Assembly: GCF_003576645.1 (NCBI RefSeq)
Contig: NC_044920.1
Location: 20,819,450-20,883,449 of the forward strand
DNA: 64,000 nt
Source of the DNA: Ipomoea triloba
Lineage: Eukaryota; Streptophyta; Magnoliopsida; Solanales; Convolvulaceae
Reading direction: 5' to 3'
The notes beneath the pieces were generated by a model that saw nothing but the letters and a program-made list of their open reading frames with translations, was not told the origin of the DNA and did not search any database. This document shows, one piece after another, positions 33,937 to 44,739 of the stretch. Every line of letters begins with the position of its first letter. Position 1 is the first letter of the stretch. The position numbers and the translations under genes were made by a program.

Positions 33937-34510
33937 GTAAATATGTATTATGAGCAAGATATACCAATTGAAGAATAAAAATATTTAAAAAAAAAAAACA
34001 AAAAAGAAATAAAGAGGGAGAAGATGAAAAGTGACATCAAGTATGGAAGCATCTTCAGTTTGGTATCTATCCTACCTGGGATACCTAGCTCCACTAGCAT
34101 GTGCAATTTACAAAGGCCTTTTTCAAGTTCTTCATGTCTCAAACTTAGTTGGACGTTGGTTCCTTTTAAAAGTGGGGAATTTTTAAAAATTAAATAAAAT
34201 AAATTTTTAAAAAATAAAAAATAAATAAAGATCAGATATACAAAATAAAAAATAAAAAATAATAATAATAAAACACAAAGTGTGACCCTACCTAGCCGAC
34301 CTTATATTCACAAGTTTTTGGAATGATGTGTAAATTCTTCTCCAGTCAATAATTCAGTTTGAATTCCACTCATCTAAGCAATGATCATGACTCTTGTAAC
34401 ATTATTAACTCTTTATTTTATTTTATCTCCTTTGTATTTCCAAAATCGTTTTATCTTCTATTTTAATTTCTTCTTCTCCTAAAAAATTAAATCCTCAACC
34501 CCACAGAGCA

Positions 34511-34640
34511 TTTAGGAAGATGTAAATCAGGGTGACTCAATATCTCAGCATGCAGAGCTGTTACTGCAAGAAGTTTAAACTTTGAATTTTTCTCCTAAAT
34601 ACTCCCTACTGACCCAGTAAGCTAACTCCGTGCAGGTCTA
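34511..34640 (+). mobile_element. SINE copy b (AGGATGTAAAT family)
   Basis: The head TTAGGAAGATGTAAATCAGG, then TGACTCAATATCTCAGCA, and the tail CTGACCCAGTAAGCTAACTC with CGTGCAGGT, match copy a at 26071 with an internal deletion. Confidence 0.65.
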
Positions 34641-35982
34641 TTTTAATTTCTAATAAACGGTTTGGAATTGAAGCTCTAACACACTAATTGATCATTGGTA
34701 CGTTGTAGTGGCCAATTTCATTTTTTCTATCTTGGTTTTTTAATTATATACGCATAGATGAAAATTAAATATTTAGATATCTCTATCTTAGGTGTCCCTT
34801 ACCAAAATTGAAAAAGGAAGGGATATTTTACTTATATTAATAAGTTGAAAAAGAAAAAGAAAAAAAAACAATTTCTTTCAAAAATATTCCTTATTTTCTT
34901 TTTGAACATAACAACACTAGAGACGACACTATCAAAATCATTTTTTACTTTACCACCTCCCCGCCAAATAGACACACACATATATGGACTAGATAAAGTG
35001 CAAACAGGCACTCAAGTGTGGATGTGTTAACTTAAAAGTGCACAGTGCAAATTACAAAAAAAAAAAAAAAGTATGTGTAACATATGATAGATGAAAGTGT
35101 AACTAAAACGCTCAAAAAATAACTTTAGAAAATCTAAATGTGCACAATATGATATTGTAAAATACACTCGAAAACTCTAAAAATGCTCATAAAAAAAAGT
35201 GCAATTCACAAACTCTAAAAGTGCACCTTTGTAATTTCTGAAGTTTAATTTTTAAATTTTGAGTTATTGTTGGTAGGTGGCTCGAAGAGCCGAGTTCAAG
35301 TATATCCTGCCATCGAAACATGACGCTAACTACTACACAAGTATAAGGAAATCAAGTTACATCTTTGCTATTAGTTATAATTTTTGGCATAGTAGTAAAC
35401 GTATTTAATCTGACAGTTCCATACACTTTTACATATCATAGAGTGCACTTTTATAATTTACACAATTCATTTTGACAAACTCACATATTTACACTTGAGC
35501 GCATGTTCTCACCAAATTTGCTTCTTATATTTATAAAAGAGTGCAAATTGTACTTTTTAGTGGTTGGTGGGATGGAGAATATATATTGCAACAGTCCATC
35601 TTCATCTTCACACCAAATTCACCATGCTTAGAGTTGATTGTTTTGCACGCTGTCTAAACCTGTCTCACACTTTTACCGTTGAGATCGGATTTTAGCACTG
35701 TCACTCCTTTTATATTATATATATATATATTTTTTTTTTTTTTTTACTTTTTATTTATTTATTTTTTTTTTTGTTCCCCGCCAAAAAAAAAATCAAGGGG
35801 GAAAATTGATCAACACTTTTTCTTTTCATCTTTTATTTTACTTTTTTTTTTTTGAATTTTTTAGTAACAGATTATGTGAATTAATATAATCTAGTTTAGG
35901 AATCAACTGAATGCTGTGTAATTGGCTTGAAAGCGCGTAGTGTAAAATTATAAAATTGTTCGAATATATGGGGAGTTCTAAC
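34641..35982. other. AT-rich intergenic, no gene seen
   Basis: Repeated short words (AAGTGCA, CTCTAAAAGTGCAC, ACTCTAAAAATGC) between 35030 and 35500 suggest a degenerate repeat or foldback element. T- and A-rich tracts fill 35720-35860. No coding exon is recognisable. Confidence 0.45.
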
Positions 35983-36130
35983 AAATTGATGAATGTAAAT
36001 CATAGTAACACAGCTGAGCATATCTTATTGCGCACAAGGAGCCCCCTCACTTTAAGAGGTTGCTCCCACATTGTGGCTCGTGAGACTTGATCCATCCCTA
36101 TGACCAATTGAGCTGTCTATGCAGGCTTAA
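35983..36130 (+). mobile_element. SINE copy c (AGGATGTAAAT family)
   Basis: The head GATGAATGTAAATCATAGTA, the middle GCACAAGGAGCCCCCTCACT and the B-box-like GTGAGACTTGATCC are shared with copy d on the opposite strand at 41795-41936. It ends GCTGTCTATGCAGGCTT. Confidence 0.7.
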
Positions 36131-36872
36131 AATCCGTAACATTATCTTAGTAAAATAGTGTCACATAAAAAGAAAGGAATTTTCAATCAAATAAATTAAA
36201 GCAATACCACAATAATTGATTAACAAATTAATGTAAGTTTATATATTTGAAATTATTCTTAAAAAATGAATTATAACTGAATCATCCTTTAAATTCAAAT
36301 ACAACAAATATGTATGTATGTCAACCCCTGAATTAGTCGGATTAAGATGATTCACGTGGAATTACTATTGATGGATGTGATCCATCCCTGAATTCATGCC
36401 AAGATACTGAGAAGTATTTGTCCTAAGTGTTCTTTGTTTGTGTGTTGCGCCTTTTTTTTATTATTTTTATATATATATATATATATTTTATTTGTAGTAC
36501 TTAAATTTAAACATGCATGCGAAGTTAAGGTTTATGTGAGAGATGTCTATTGGTATTATCGATTTAAGAAGTTTAGTTGTGGACAATTTAGGTAGACTTA
36601 TATTCTTGTAATCTTTTGCTATCTATTGGTATTATTAATTTAAGGTGTTTAGTTATGGACAATTTATGTAAATTTACCTTCTTGTAGTTCTTTGCTAACT
36701 AGGATAAATCAAGACTCTTTTAACATTAGCATTATGCACTTTTACAATTCATATTATGTATTTTTACCATTGGTATTATATACTTTTAAATTAATAATAA
36801 AAGAATATGTTTAATTTAAAAGAATATCTTTTATTATCTTTTCATTATCTTGTAATTTGGGGAGATTAATAA

Positions 36873-36877
36873 TAAAA

Positions 36878-36933
<56 letters not shown>
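36873..36933. repeat. (TA)n microsatellite
   Basis: About 30 TA dinucleotides. Confidence 0.95.
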
Positions 36934-36938
<5 letters not shown>

Positions 36939-37562
36939 AAAAAAGATTATAGGCTGAATATGTTTATTTTAATAATCTACATAGGTGTCAATGTGGCGAG
37001 GTAACCTGTTGAGGATGGGACCAACTTGTTAATTGGTGTAATTGAACAAATTTGACTACTCGAGGGATCTAACTGCACACTTTTTTGAGTTCAATGACCT
37101 GATTATAATTTCGTGGTTTGTTCGATGGTCAATTTTAACTTTTTTCAAAAAATAAAAAATAAAAATACCATCATTTAAATCTTGCCAAGCAAGTATCTCC
37201 AAACAACAAATTAAATGAATACTTTATTTAGTAGAAGAAAGCTAGTGATTGATGTTTTAGATATTTCAATAATAACTTAGCATGTTTGCGTTGCTTAATC
37301 AAGTTTTTAGTTGGTTATAAAGTCATTTTCTCTTATGGTAGATTGGCTAGGGTGGTGGGATGCCATAATCATATGTACGTAACTCATGCAATCAAAACTA
37401 TACAATTAAATACTATCTCGGAATTAAACATTGGCACAATAGCATCAAATGGAAGGTGAAAATTTAAATTTTATTTTTTATTTTCAGTTTATTTTTGAAA
37501 AAAAAAACATAAACCTAATACAAATTTATTTTTTTAATAAAATACTAATTATTTTAATGGTG

Positions 37563-37580
37563 CTAATAATAATAATAATA

Positions 37581-37616
<36 letters not shown>

Positions 37617-37617
37617 G
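37563..37617. repeat. (AAT)n to (ATT)n self-complementary microsatellite
   Basis: An AAT run turns into an ATT run, so the two halves can pair into a hairpin. Confidence 0.9.
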
Positions 37618-37766
37618 TACTACATTTAAAATTTCAATGAAACAAGAAAATTGAAAGTACAAAACCCAACAAATACATTAAAAAAGAAAACTCCAAAGTT
37701 GAAAATAAAAATGAAAAGAAGAAAAAAGAAGATGAGAGAAAGAGACCCGAGAGAGAGTGAACAGAT

Positions 37767-37800
37767 ACTGCATTGTAACAGAGTCAGTAGTATTAACTCT
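37767..37800 (+). mobile_element. SINE tail fragment
   Basis: TACTGCATTGTAACAGAGTC then AGTAGTA matches the 3' end of the SINE at 47154-47313 (TACATTGTAACAGAGTCAGT). Only the tail is present, so the relation may be by a shared repeat rather than a true SINE copy. Confidence 0.4.
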
Positions 37801-38107
37801 ATTATAAGGTAGTATCTGTACAATATTCTCTTTTTCTATTGCAGTCCAAAAAGTCAATACCCACCACCGGAGTTTAATTCTGTAACATTTTCTCAAGGAG
37901 AATTACAGATGTGCTATTTGATCAGAAAATGCTTGACAACACTGAAATTTATATTTAAAAAAATTAGATGTTATTTTCTAAGTTTTCAAATGGATTGTTA
38001 AAGTTTTTTGAAACTCAATGATTGCATTGTTATTTTTTGGTAAAAATTTGAAAGCTTACTTCATCAATATCAAAAACTCAAAAAGAAATTATGTAGCACA
38101 GTAGCTC

Positions 38108-38195
38108 AAACTGTGTGGGCTGACACCGTGACACGTGGCGGAGAAAAGATAAAACTGTGTGGGCTGACACTGTGACACGTGGCGGAGAAAAGATA
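38108..38195. repeat. 44-bp tandem duplication carrying a G-box
   Basis: Two adjacent 44-bp units differ at one base. Each contains GTGACACGTGGCGG, so perfect CACGTG G-box cores with ABRE-like flanks lie at 38132-38137 and 38176-38181. Such sites bind bZIP/bHLH factors in plant promoters, but no gene is recognisable within 2 kb on either side. Confidence 0.9.
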
Positions 38196-38665
38196 AAAGC
38201 TATTCCGCGTCCGAAATATTAGTCGTGGATTAAACGGAAAGATCCCAGGAAAGCTAACTGAATTCCGTTAAATTAATTAAGTTACCGCAAAGCAGGCGCA
38301 AATTTGTCAAGATTTTATCACTCAAACAACTTTATTCAATGGTCTCTTTAACCTCTCTTTATATCCTTTTTTTAATCATTTAAAATCAACTTAATTTAAT
38401 TTTTAAAAACATGGATACAACCTCACTTTATATCTTTTGCTAACTTTTTTTAATTTTGATTAATACCATCGCATATGATCTTCTTAACGTGATTAACATT
38501 TCCTATATGGTTTACCGCTATTACATATGAGTGGCGTTTATATAATGCGCATCATCGAGTAATGGCTTTGGGTTTCCCTCATTAAAAAAAAAACATAAAA
38601 TACATTTAGAAAAAAATACAAATAAATTAGAATAGTTCATTATTCCTACTATAGTGGTACAATCA

Positions 38666-38900
38666 TGTCGGACGTGCAGTAGCCTGCACAGCGTGGTGAA
38701 GAAAAGGAAGAAGTCGAGATATTATTGTAAAGATGAAAATCTGTTACAATTTCAATATAGAGGGATGCACTGCTTTATATACAAGGAGGTGGAATGTAAT
38801 GAAGACAAGTGGCGGTTATAACAAATCAAGAATGGTGAAATGTCACCCATGCCCTTCATCACTTGCATGCTTGTCGCCTTCTGCTTGCCTGGACATATCA
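38666..38900 (-). repeat. 3' LTR of copia element
   Basis: 235 bp with TG...CA type termini (TGATATGTCC... to ...CGACA on the minus strand). It is about 90% identical by eye to 41499-41733. Shared text includes GAAGAAAAGGAAGAAGTCGA and CATGCCCTTCATCACTTGCA. Confidence 0.9.
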
Positions 38901-40040
38901 GGATGTGTTGATGTTTCCTCTCAACGATGACATTTTGTTGAGGCGTGTTCACACACGGCCTTTGATGGATAATGCCCTTTTCTAAGAAAAAAAAAACTCA
39001 TCCTTTTTGAACTCGGAGCCATTATCACTGCGGATGATTTTAATCAACATGCCAAATTGTGTAAGCACAAAAGCATGAAACTTCTTCACAGACTGCCTAG
39101 TTTCATATTTGTCCTACATTAGGTGTACCCATGTGTATTGTGAGTAGTCATCTACTATGGTTAAGAAATAGTAATCCCCATTTAAAGAACGAATATGAAA
39201 CGGTCCACATATATCAATGTGTATTAGATCAAAACAAGCTTTTGAATAAGAAACACTTAAAGGAAACGAAGAGCGTTTATACTTAGCTATATGGTATACA
39301 TCACATGCTAAACTTGTAGTGACAGGGGAACCAATAATGTTACTGAATAGGTGGAGCTTATTGACATGGAAGTGCCCCAACCTTTGGTGCCATAATTCAG
39401 AACTGGTGCACTGCATGACATAAGCTTTTTCTAGTAATTTGTTGGTTTCCAATATGTACAAACCACTCTCTTCTCTAGATGTACCTGCTATCACTCCATG
39501 ATCCTCTTGAATCAAACACTATCCACGTATAAAGACCAGCTTATAAGATGAATCCTGGATTAGTTTGCTCACAGAAATGATGTTGAATTGGAATGTAGGG
39601 ATGTGTAAGGCCCCTTTTAGCCATAACTTGTTATTCAGCTTTACATCCCTTATATTCTTGACAGTTATGCGTTGTCCGGTTGGCAGATTCACCTCAGTCC
39701 CATTAGCATTATGGCAATTAATAAGAGAACCCATAGAACAAACTATATGATTTGTAGCAACGGAATCAAGAATCCATGTGGAAGCGCATAACATAAGAGA
39801 ATTAACATGAGTTTCAGAGTACTTGCCTTCCTCTATTGCATATTGCTCATCGAACTTTGGAGTCAATGATACCACAACAACAGTTGTGTTAGAAGCAGCA
39901 TTCGAACCAAAGGCTTGTCCTGGTTGAAGGATAGAAATAATCTTGTATAGCTGCTTAGGAGTAATTCCCAGATTCTCCGCATTGTTTGCTACTGCTACAT
40001 TGATATGTTGCTTTCCCTTGGTTTTGTATCCCGGCACCAA
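38901..40040 (-). pseudogene. Copia protease and integrase (truncated)
   Basis: The protease-like frame (about 40040-39519) has D-S-V-A-T-N-H-I-V, where D-S-G-A-T-N/D-H is usual, so the Gly of the catalytic motif is Val. The pre-integrase zinc region follows as W-H-Q-R-L-G-H with its last Cys replaced (C-D-V-Y-H). The integrase core shows the first Asp in I-H-I-D-I-C-G-P and the second in R-S-D-N-G-S-E-F. It then shows [12 protein letters not shown], which carries the catalytic Glu, and stops at the LTR junction. Stops separate the frames near 39517 and 39113. Integration activity is not expected. Confidence 0.85.
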
Positions 40041-40819
40041 CCGAGAGGATAACCATGTTTCTTATAACACTTTCCACCGTGTGGCCGGTCATTCCACAAT
40101 GTGTGCACCTCGCTTTCGTAGCATTATTTCGTTTACAAGCATATGTGTTCAATCTTGTAGCAACAACATCATCATTGATAGAGTTCTAAACTGCATTAGA
40201 GTGACTAATATCTAGGCTTCCTAGATTCAAGTTAGTTAGACTGATTTGTCTTTCCAACTTTTCAGCCATTACAAAAACTTTATACACTTCAGGAAGCGGA
40301 TCTAGAACTAAGACATTTGATTTAAAAGCATTATAATCTTCATTCAATCCTTGCAAAAATTAAATTACCTGATCTGCTTCAATTTCTTTCATGATGATAT
40401 CCACGAGATCACAAGAGTAGCGTGGCTCACACTTATAGAGAGGGAGAGGCCTTAGAGTGTTCATATGCTCCCATAGTGTCCAGCTCTTAGTATAATACTC
40501 GTTGATAGTCAAGGATCCTTGCTTCAAACTGTAGATCTCTGTTTGAAAAATGGAGATTCATTGTGTGTCATGCTGAGAGAACCTTTTCTTCAAGTCCTCC
40601 CAAATGTTCCTAGCTTTATCAAGATGCATCACACTTTGCGCAATGGATGAGTGGACTTATTTGAACAGCCTTGTGCACACCATTAAATTGCAACGGCGCC
40701 AAGTAGGGGTGTGCAATTTACCGAAAAATTTCGGTTAACCGACCGAACCGAAAAATTTTGGTTAACGGTTAATTCAGTTCGAAAGGTCGGTTAACCGAAT
40801 TAATCGAACGGTTAGCCAA

Positions 40820-40868
<49 letters not shown>

Positions 40869-41480
40869 TATAAATACTAAATACTAATTGGATTGAAGAT
40901 TTGAAGTTATGGATGTTTGAATATTTGAAGTTATGGATGATTTGTATTTTATTTTAATTGGATTTATTATTTTAGATGTTATTTTTAGAATTTTATATTT
41001 TAGGTTTAAAAAGTTCGGTTAATCGATTAATCGAAAAAAATTTCGGTTCGGTTAATGGTAAACATTTTAAAATTTTAGTTAATTCGGTTCGGTTAAAACG
41101 GTTTGATTAACTGATCGATTAACCGAATGTACACCCCTAGCGCCAAGCAGCAAAGTGAGGTTGGTCCCTGTTCGATGGAGTGAGGCTTCTATCCACCAAA
41201 CTCCATTTGTTCTTAATTTCTAAGGCGATACGCATTGATGTACTCCACATACTATAATTCGCACTCCCTGTCAACACTAGACTCACCAAAATTGTGCAAG
41301 GATTATCATTTGCACCAAGGATGAGCGGATTATCAAGTTCAGCTGCGTTATGGCTTCTCTACGATTGATTCCTCTGCGGAATCGCTTCTGAAACAGCACG
41401 AGCTGGTGATTCCACGATCAGAGTAGCGACATGTGTTCCTTGATTGACGGTGCCGGAGACGGCAGCTGCATAAGTGTGGT
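40041..41480 (-). pseudogene. Copia gag, interrupted by a MITE
   Basis: Reading leftward from 41480, broken frames encode N-P-L-I-L-G-A-N-D-N-P, then V-L-T-G-S-A-S-Y-S-M-W-S, then I-A-L-E-I-K-N-K-W, typical of UBN2-type copia Gag. After the MITE at 40704-41139 the frame resumes with A-R-N-I-W-E-D-L-K-K-R-F-S-Q. It ends with a zinc knuckle C-T-H-C-G-M-T-G-H-T-V-E-S-V whose last Cys is Val. Several internal stops are present. Confidence 0.8.
40704..41139. mobile_element. hAT-type MITE rich in GGTTAACCGAA motifs
   Basis: The termini TAGGGGTGTGCA (left) and TGTACACCCCTA (right) are inverse complements. The flanks are a perfect 8-bp duplication GCGCCAAG at 40696-40703 and 41140-41147. The 436-bp body has subterminal blocks of TTCGGTTAACCGA/TCGGTTCGGTT words, a (TA)n run at about 40825-40862, and no ORF. 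Removing it and one duplication restores the copia gag text. It is a relative of the element at 58685-59058. Confidence 0.93.
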
Positions 41481-41487
41481 GGCGTAG

Positions 41488-41500
41488 CTCTGATACCATG
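41488..41500 (-). promoter_or_regulatory. Copia primer binding site, initiator tRNA-Met type
   Basis: The minus strand reads TGGTATCAGAGC directly after the 5' LTR end, the standard site for priming by initiator tRNA-Met in plant Ty1/copia elements. Confidence 0.88.
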
Positions 41501-41733
41501 TTAGAAGTGCAGTAGCCTGCACAATGTGATGAAGAAAAGGAAGAAGTCGAGATATTATTGAGAAGATGAAAATCTGTTACAACTTCAATGCAGAGAGATG
41601 CACTGCTTTATATACAAGGAGGTTAAATGTAATGAAGACAAGTGGCGATTATAACAGATCAAGAATGGTGAAATGTCACTCATGCCCTTCATCACTTGCA
41701 TGCTTGTCACCTTTTGCTTGCCTAGACGTGTCA
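41499..41733 (-). repeat. 5' LTR of copia element
   Basis: 235 bp, the partner of 38666-38900. On the minus strand a TATATAAAGCAGTG box (about 41606-41619) is a candidate LTR promoter. LTR divergence by eye is about 10%, suggesting an old insertion. Confidence 0.9.
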
Positions 41734-41794
41734 GCCTCCAATAAATCAAGAATGAATTTTATTGGCCCACATTGGCAAATCAATTTGTCACAAT

Positions 41795-41936
41795 GGTGAA
41801 GTTTGGAAACAATGACACGGGATCGAGTCTCACTAGCGAGGGAGCAACCTCTCAAAGTGAGGGGGCTCCTTGTGTGCAGTAAGCAAATGTCTTATCTTTG
41901 TGTTGAGTTACCATTATTTACATCTTCCAGATGCTT
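41795..41936 (-). mobile_element. SINE copy d (AGGATGTAAAT family)
   Basis: On the minus strand the head GGAAGATGTAAATAATGGTA, then GCACACAAGGAGCCCCCTCA and the B-box-like GTGAGACTCGATCCC. It is closest to copy c at 35983. Confidence 0.7.
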
Positions 41937-42473
41937 TGTCGGGGAATGGGAGACCCTTAGGATTGGAAATTCAACCTTTTGGAAACAAGAATGAATTTTA
42001 TTGGAGCTAGTAACTAATGTTTTTAGTATTCATATTGCTCTTGAGTAGTATTTATTTTATTATTAATATTATCATTATTATTATTTATTTTTTTAAGTCT
42101 CTTGAGTAGTTGATAATCTGATATAGCGTAATGATATGGCAGTTATATGATATTTTGCTTATATGACAAAATATGTGATATATAATTGTAATATCATAAA
42201 AGCATGCGATAAGGTAATAATAAGTCGATGACATGACCATAAGTATCATAGTTTAGAAAAAAAAAGTTTACAATTGTTTTATTTTGGTAAATAAGATTTC
42301 AAAGTATTTTAATTTAAAAAATAAATAAAGTCTCGACAATCATGAGAGGATAAATTAAGGAAGAGCTGGTAGACTGTTTAGGCTTTTTGTGATTTATCTT
42401 CTCTAATGACTCTTAATTAGGCAGGAGTTCTGGAGACTTAGAATTAGTCTAGTATAAATTGAGAAACTTATTA

Positions 42474-42652
42474 CAGTATGTTTGGTTCACGGAATGAATT
42501 TTAAGAGAATCGGAATAGTATTTCATAGAGAATGGAATAGGCCAGAAATAGAATAGGAATAGACTTTATGAATTTAATTTCAGTGTTTGGTTTGTTCAAG
42601 GAATAGAAAATGGAATGTGTTTAAAAGACATTAATACCCCTATACAAAAAAT

Positions 42653-42686
<34 letters not shown>

Positions 42687-42801
42687 GATATATGAAAAAA
42701 TATATAAATTATATATTAAAATATAGAAGTTGTGAATGAATGAAATTCTAAGAACCCTAATCTACCATATGTCTCTATGGATATAAACAAAGATATGTGT
42801 G

Positions 42802-42868
<67 letters not shown>

Positions 42869-43106
42869 GCATGGTCAATAATACAAAAGGGTAGTTTTGG
42901 TATTATAGTATAAAAGCTATTCCCAAATACTTGTGAATAGTTAATACCAAGGGATCTCCTAGGAAAGGCTATTCCCCCTACAAAGGAAATAACTCATTCT
43001 TGAGAATGTTATTCCCAAGAATAAAAGTACAAAACAAACGATGGAATAGGTCTATTCCCAAGACTGGTATTCCATTCACGACCTATTCAATGAACCAAAC
43101 ACACTG
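42474..43106. mobile_element. MITE with TTA target site (PIF/Harbinger-like)
   Basis: The left end CAGTATGTTTGGTTCACGGA and the right end (minus strand CAGTGTGTTTGGTTCATTGA) are inverted repeats. They are flanked by TTA on both sides (42471-42473 and 43107-43109), the 3-bp target of PIF/Harbinger elements. The 633-bp body contains GGAATAG/CTATTCC words throughout, a (TTA)n run at about 42655-42685 and a long (AT)n run at about 42808-42866. No ORF is present. Other families with TTA-like flanks are possible. Confidence 0.75.
42655..42866. repeat. (ATT)n and (AT)n microsatellites inside MITE
   Basis: ATT triplets at 42655-42685 and about 28 AT units at 42808-42866. Confidence 0.9.
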
Positions 43107-43791
43107 TTAATGTATTAAAACAAATTAAGAAAGAAATTAGAGTTTCAATATTTTGTCTATTTAAATAAATAAATTTTGTTATTCATACATTGCTCAATGA
43201 TATTCTAATTTAGAAGGTCAATTTTTAAATTCAAAATATACATATATGTATATATAATAAATTATATGATTTGAGTGGAGTCATAAATTAAAGTGGCTAT
43301 ATCACAATCTCATTGGACCTTTATACTAAACAAAATTCTAATAAATAGATTGATTGAGGTTATAGATCGTGCTAACCGCATCATTACCAAACCACTATTT
43401 AGTGAGTATGGGATTGGAGATGTTAGAATAGTGATAATCAGAATATTGAAATTGTAGTCAATAGATCCTTACTTTTTCCATTTGAAAGATCTAATGGATG
43501 TGGAATAACATTTTTGATTTTCGGAATAAATTTTAAAAGAATATGAATATTATTTCATAAAGATTAGAATAGATAAAAACTATAATATTAATTATATTTC
43601 ATTATTTGGATAGTTGAAATAATAGATTTTATGATATGTTTATAGATTTATAGTGTTTGATTGGCTTAATTAATAACAATGGAATAAGTATTCAAAAGAT
43701 ATAAATATCATATATACATGTGTATAATAACAACAACAATTGTTATTATTATAGTTTATATTTATATTTTAAAAAGTTATTAATTAAAAAA

Positions 43792-44177
43792 AGAGTTAAT
43801 TCCATTTTTTTTTGTCTTAGATGTATACGTGGCAGTCCGTTGTAGTCATTTTTTCTATAACATCCATTTTTAGTCCTAGTATTATTATGAAATGACCATT
43901 TTTGACCATCTATCAACAAAACAGTTTAAATGTCGTTAAATATAAAGGCATTTTGGTTTTAAAAAAATAAATATAAAAAATATAGCGGGTCAACTTACTT
44001 TGTATAAAAAAGATCGAAATGTCCTTGTATTTAATGACATTTTAATGACTTTGTTGACGGATGATAAAAAATGGTCATACCACAATAATACTATGACCAA
44101 ATAAGGATGTTCTAATAAAAGAGGACTAAAAATGAAATGACACCTATAAATTTATGACAAAAAATGGAATTAACTCT
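43792..44177. mobile_element. Foldback MITE, copy 2 (GAGTTAATTC ends)
   Basis: The ends AGAGTTAATTCCATTTTTTT and (minus strand) AGAGTTAATTCCATTTTTTG are inverted, and the interior matches 26480-26890, including CTTGTATTTAATGACATTT-type text. It is flanked by A-rich sequence on both sides. Confidence 0.78.
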
Positions 44178-44234
44178 AAAAACATATTATATATTACAAA
44201 TATAGATGTGTTTATGCATGTTTAAACAAAATTG

Positions 44235-44512
44235 CCCTGTTTGGTAAATAATCAGTCTATCAGCCAATTTTGGCTTATTTGACCACTATTAATTGTTTGG
44301 TTAATAAGCTTTTTGTAACTCTAAAGTACTAAAATTGAAAAGACTACTCAAAGCAGCCTTTTCAATTAGCTTTTTGAGAAAAGAAATTATACCAAACAGC
44401 TATCAGCTAATCTATCAAACAACTTTTTACAATCAGCTAATATTATCAACTAATTATACCTTCTAACTCAATCAGCTAATTCAATCAGCTAACAGCCATT
44501 TACTAAACATGG
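44235..44512. mobile_element. Short MITE with CCCTGTTTGGTAAAT ends
   Basis: The left CCCTGTTTGGTAAATAATCA and the right end (minus strand CCATGTTTAGTAAATGGCTG) are inverted. Internal AATCAGCTAAT words are repeated. It is non-coding, and no clean duplication was found. Confidence 0.6.
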
Positions 44513-44533
44513 TAAATAACAATAGTAATAATA

Positions 44534-44551
44534 TTGTTGTTGTTGTTGTTG

Positions 44552-44582
<31 letters not shown>
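44534..44582. repeat. (GTT)n(ATT)n microsatellite
   Basis: GTT triplets pass into ATT triplets next to the MITE end. Confidence 0.95.
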
Positions 44583-44739
44583 AAAAGTATGTGTGCGTAA
44601 AGAGTGTTTCTGGTATTTAAAAAAAAATTATTCCTATAAACTCGGGAGTAGCTAATAGGATATGGCCCCTAGGAATGACTATTTTCTTTGCAAAAGAAAT
44701 TACACATTCCTGGGAATGATATTCCTTAGAAATAACTTA

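Larger units (their letters stand above)
36131..38107. other. AT-rich intergenic with microsatellites, no gene seen
   Basis: It holds (TA)n runs at 36471-36486 and 36873-36933, and an imperfect pair of TCTATTGGTATTAT(C/T)(G/A)ATTTAAG segments about 91 bp apart (36546 and 36633). An (AAT)n/(ATT)n run lies at about 37563-37617. Open frames near 37626-37896 are not supported by any domain. Confidence 0.5.
38666..41733 (-). mobile_element. Deletion-derived Ty1/copia element with two LTRs
   Basis: Both 235-bp LTRs are present and oriented alike, with gag, protease and the front of integrase between them on the minus strand. The integrase frame runs to R-K-H-Q-H-I-L and then enters the 3' LTR directly. 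The remainder of integrase, RT, RNase H and the polypurine tract are deleted. Several stops and frameshifts break the rest. The outer 5-bp flanks (AATCA and GCCTC) do not match, so a target duplication is missing. A hAT MITE has since inserted in gag. The element is dead for self-encoded functions. Confidence 0.88.
43510..44735. mobile_element. Decayed copy of the GGAATAG MITE split by two other MITEs
   Basis: 43515-43640 resembles the left part of the 42474 element (TTCGGAATAAATTTTAAAAG, ATTATTTCATAAAGATTAGA). 44600-44735 resembles its right part (GGAATGACTATTTTCTTTGC, TTCCTGGGAATGATATTCCT). The elements at 43792-44177 and 44235-44512 lie between. I infer nested insertion; the ends of the outer copy are too decayed to prove it. 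Confidence 0.45.
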
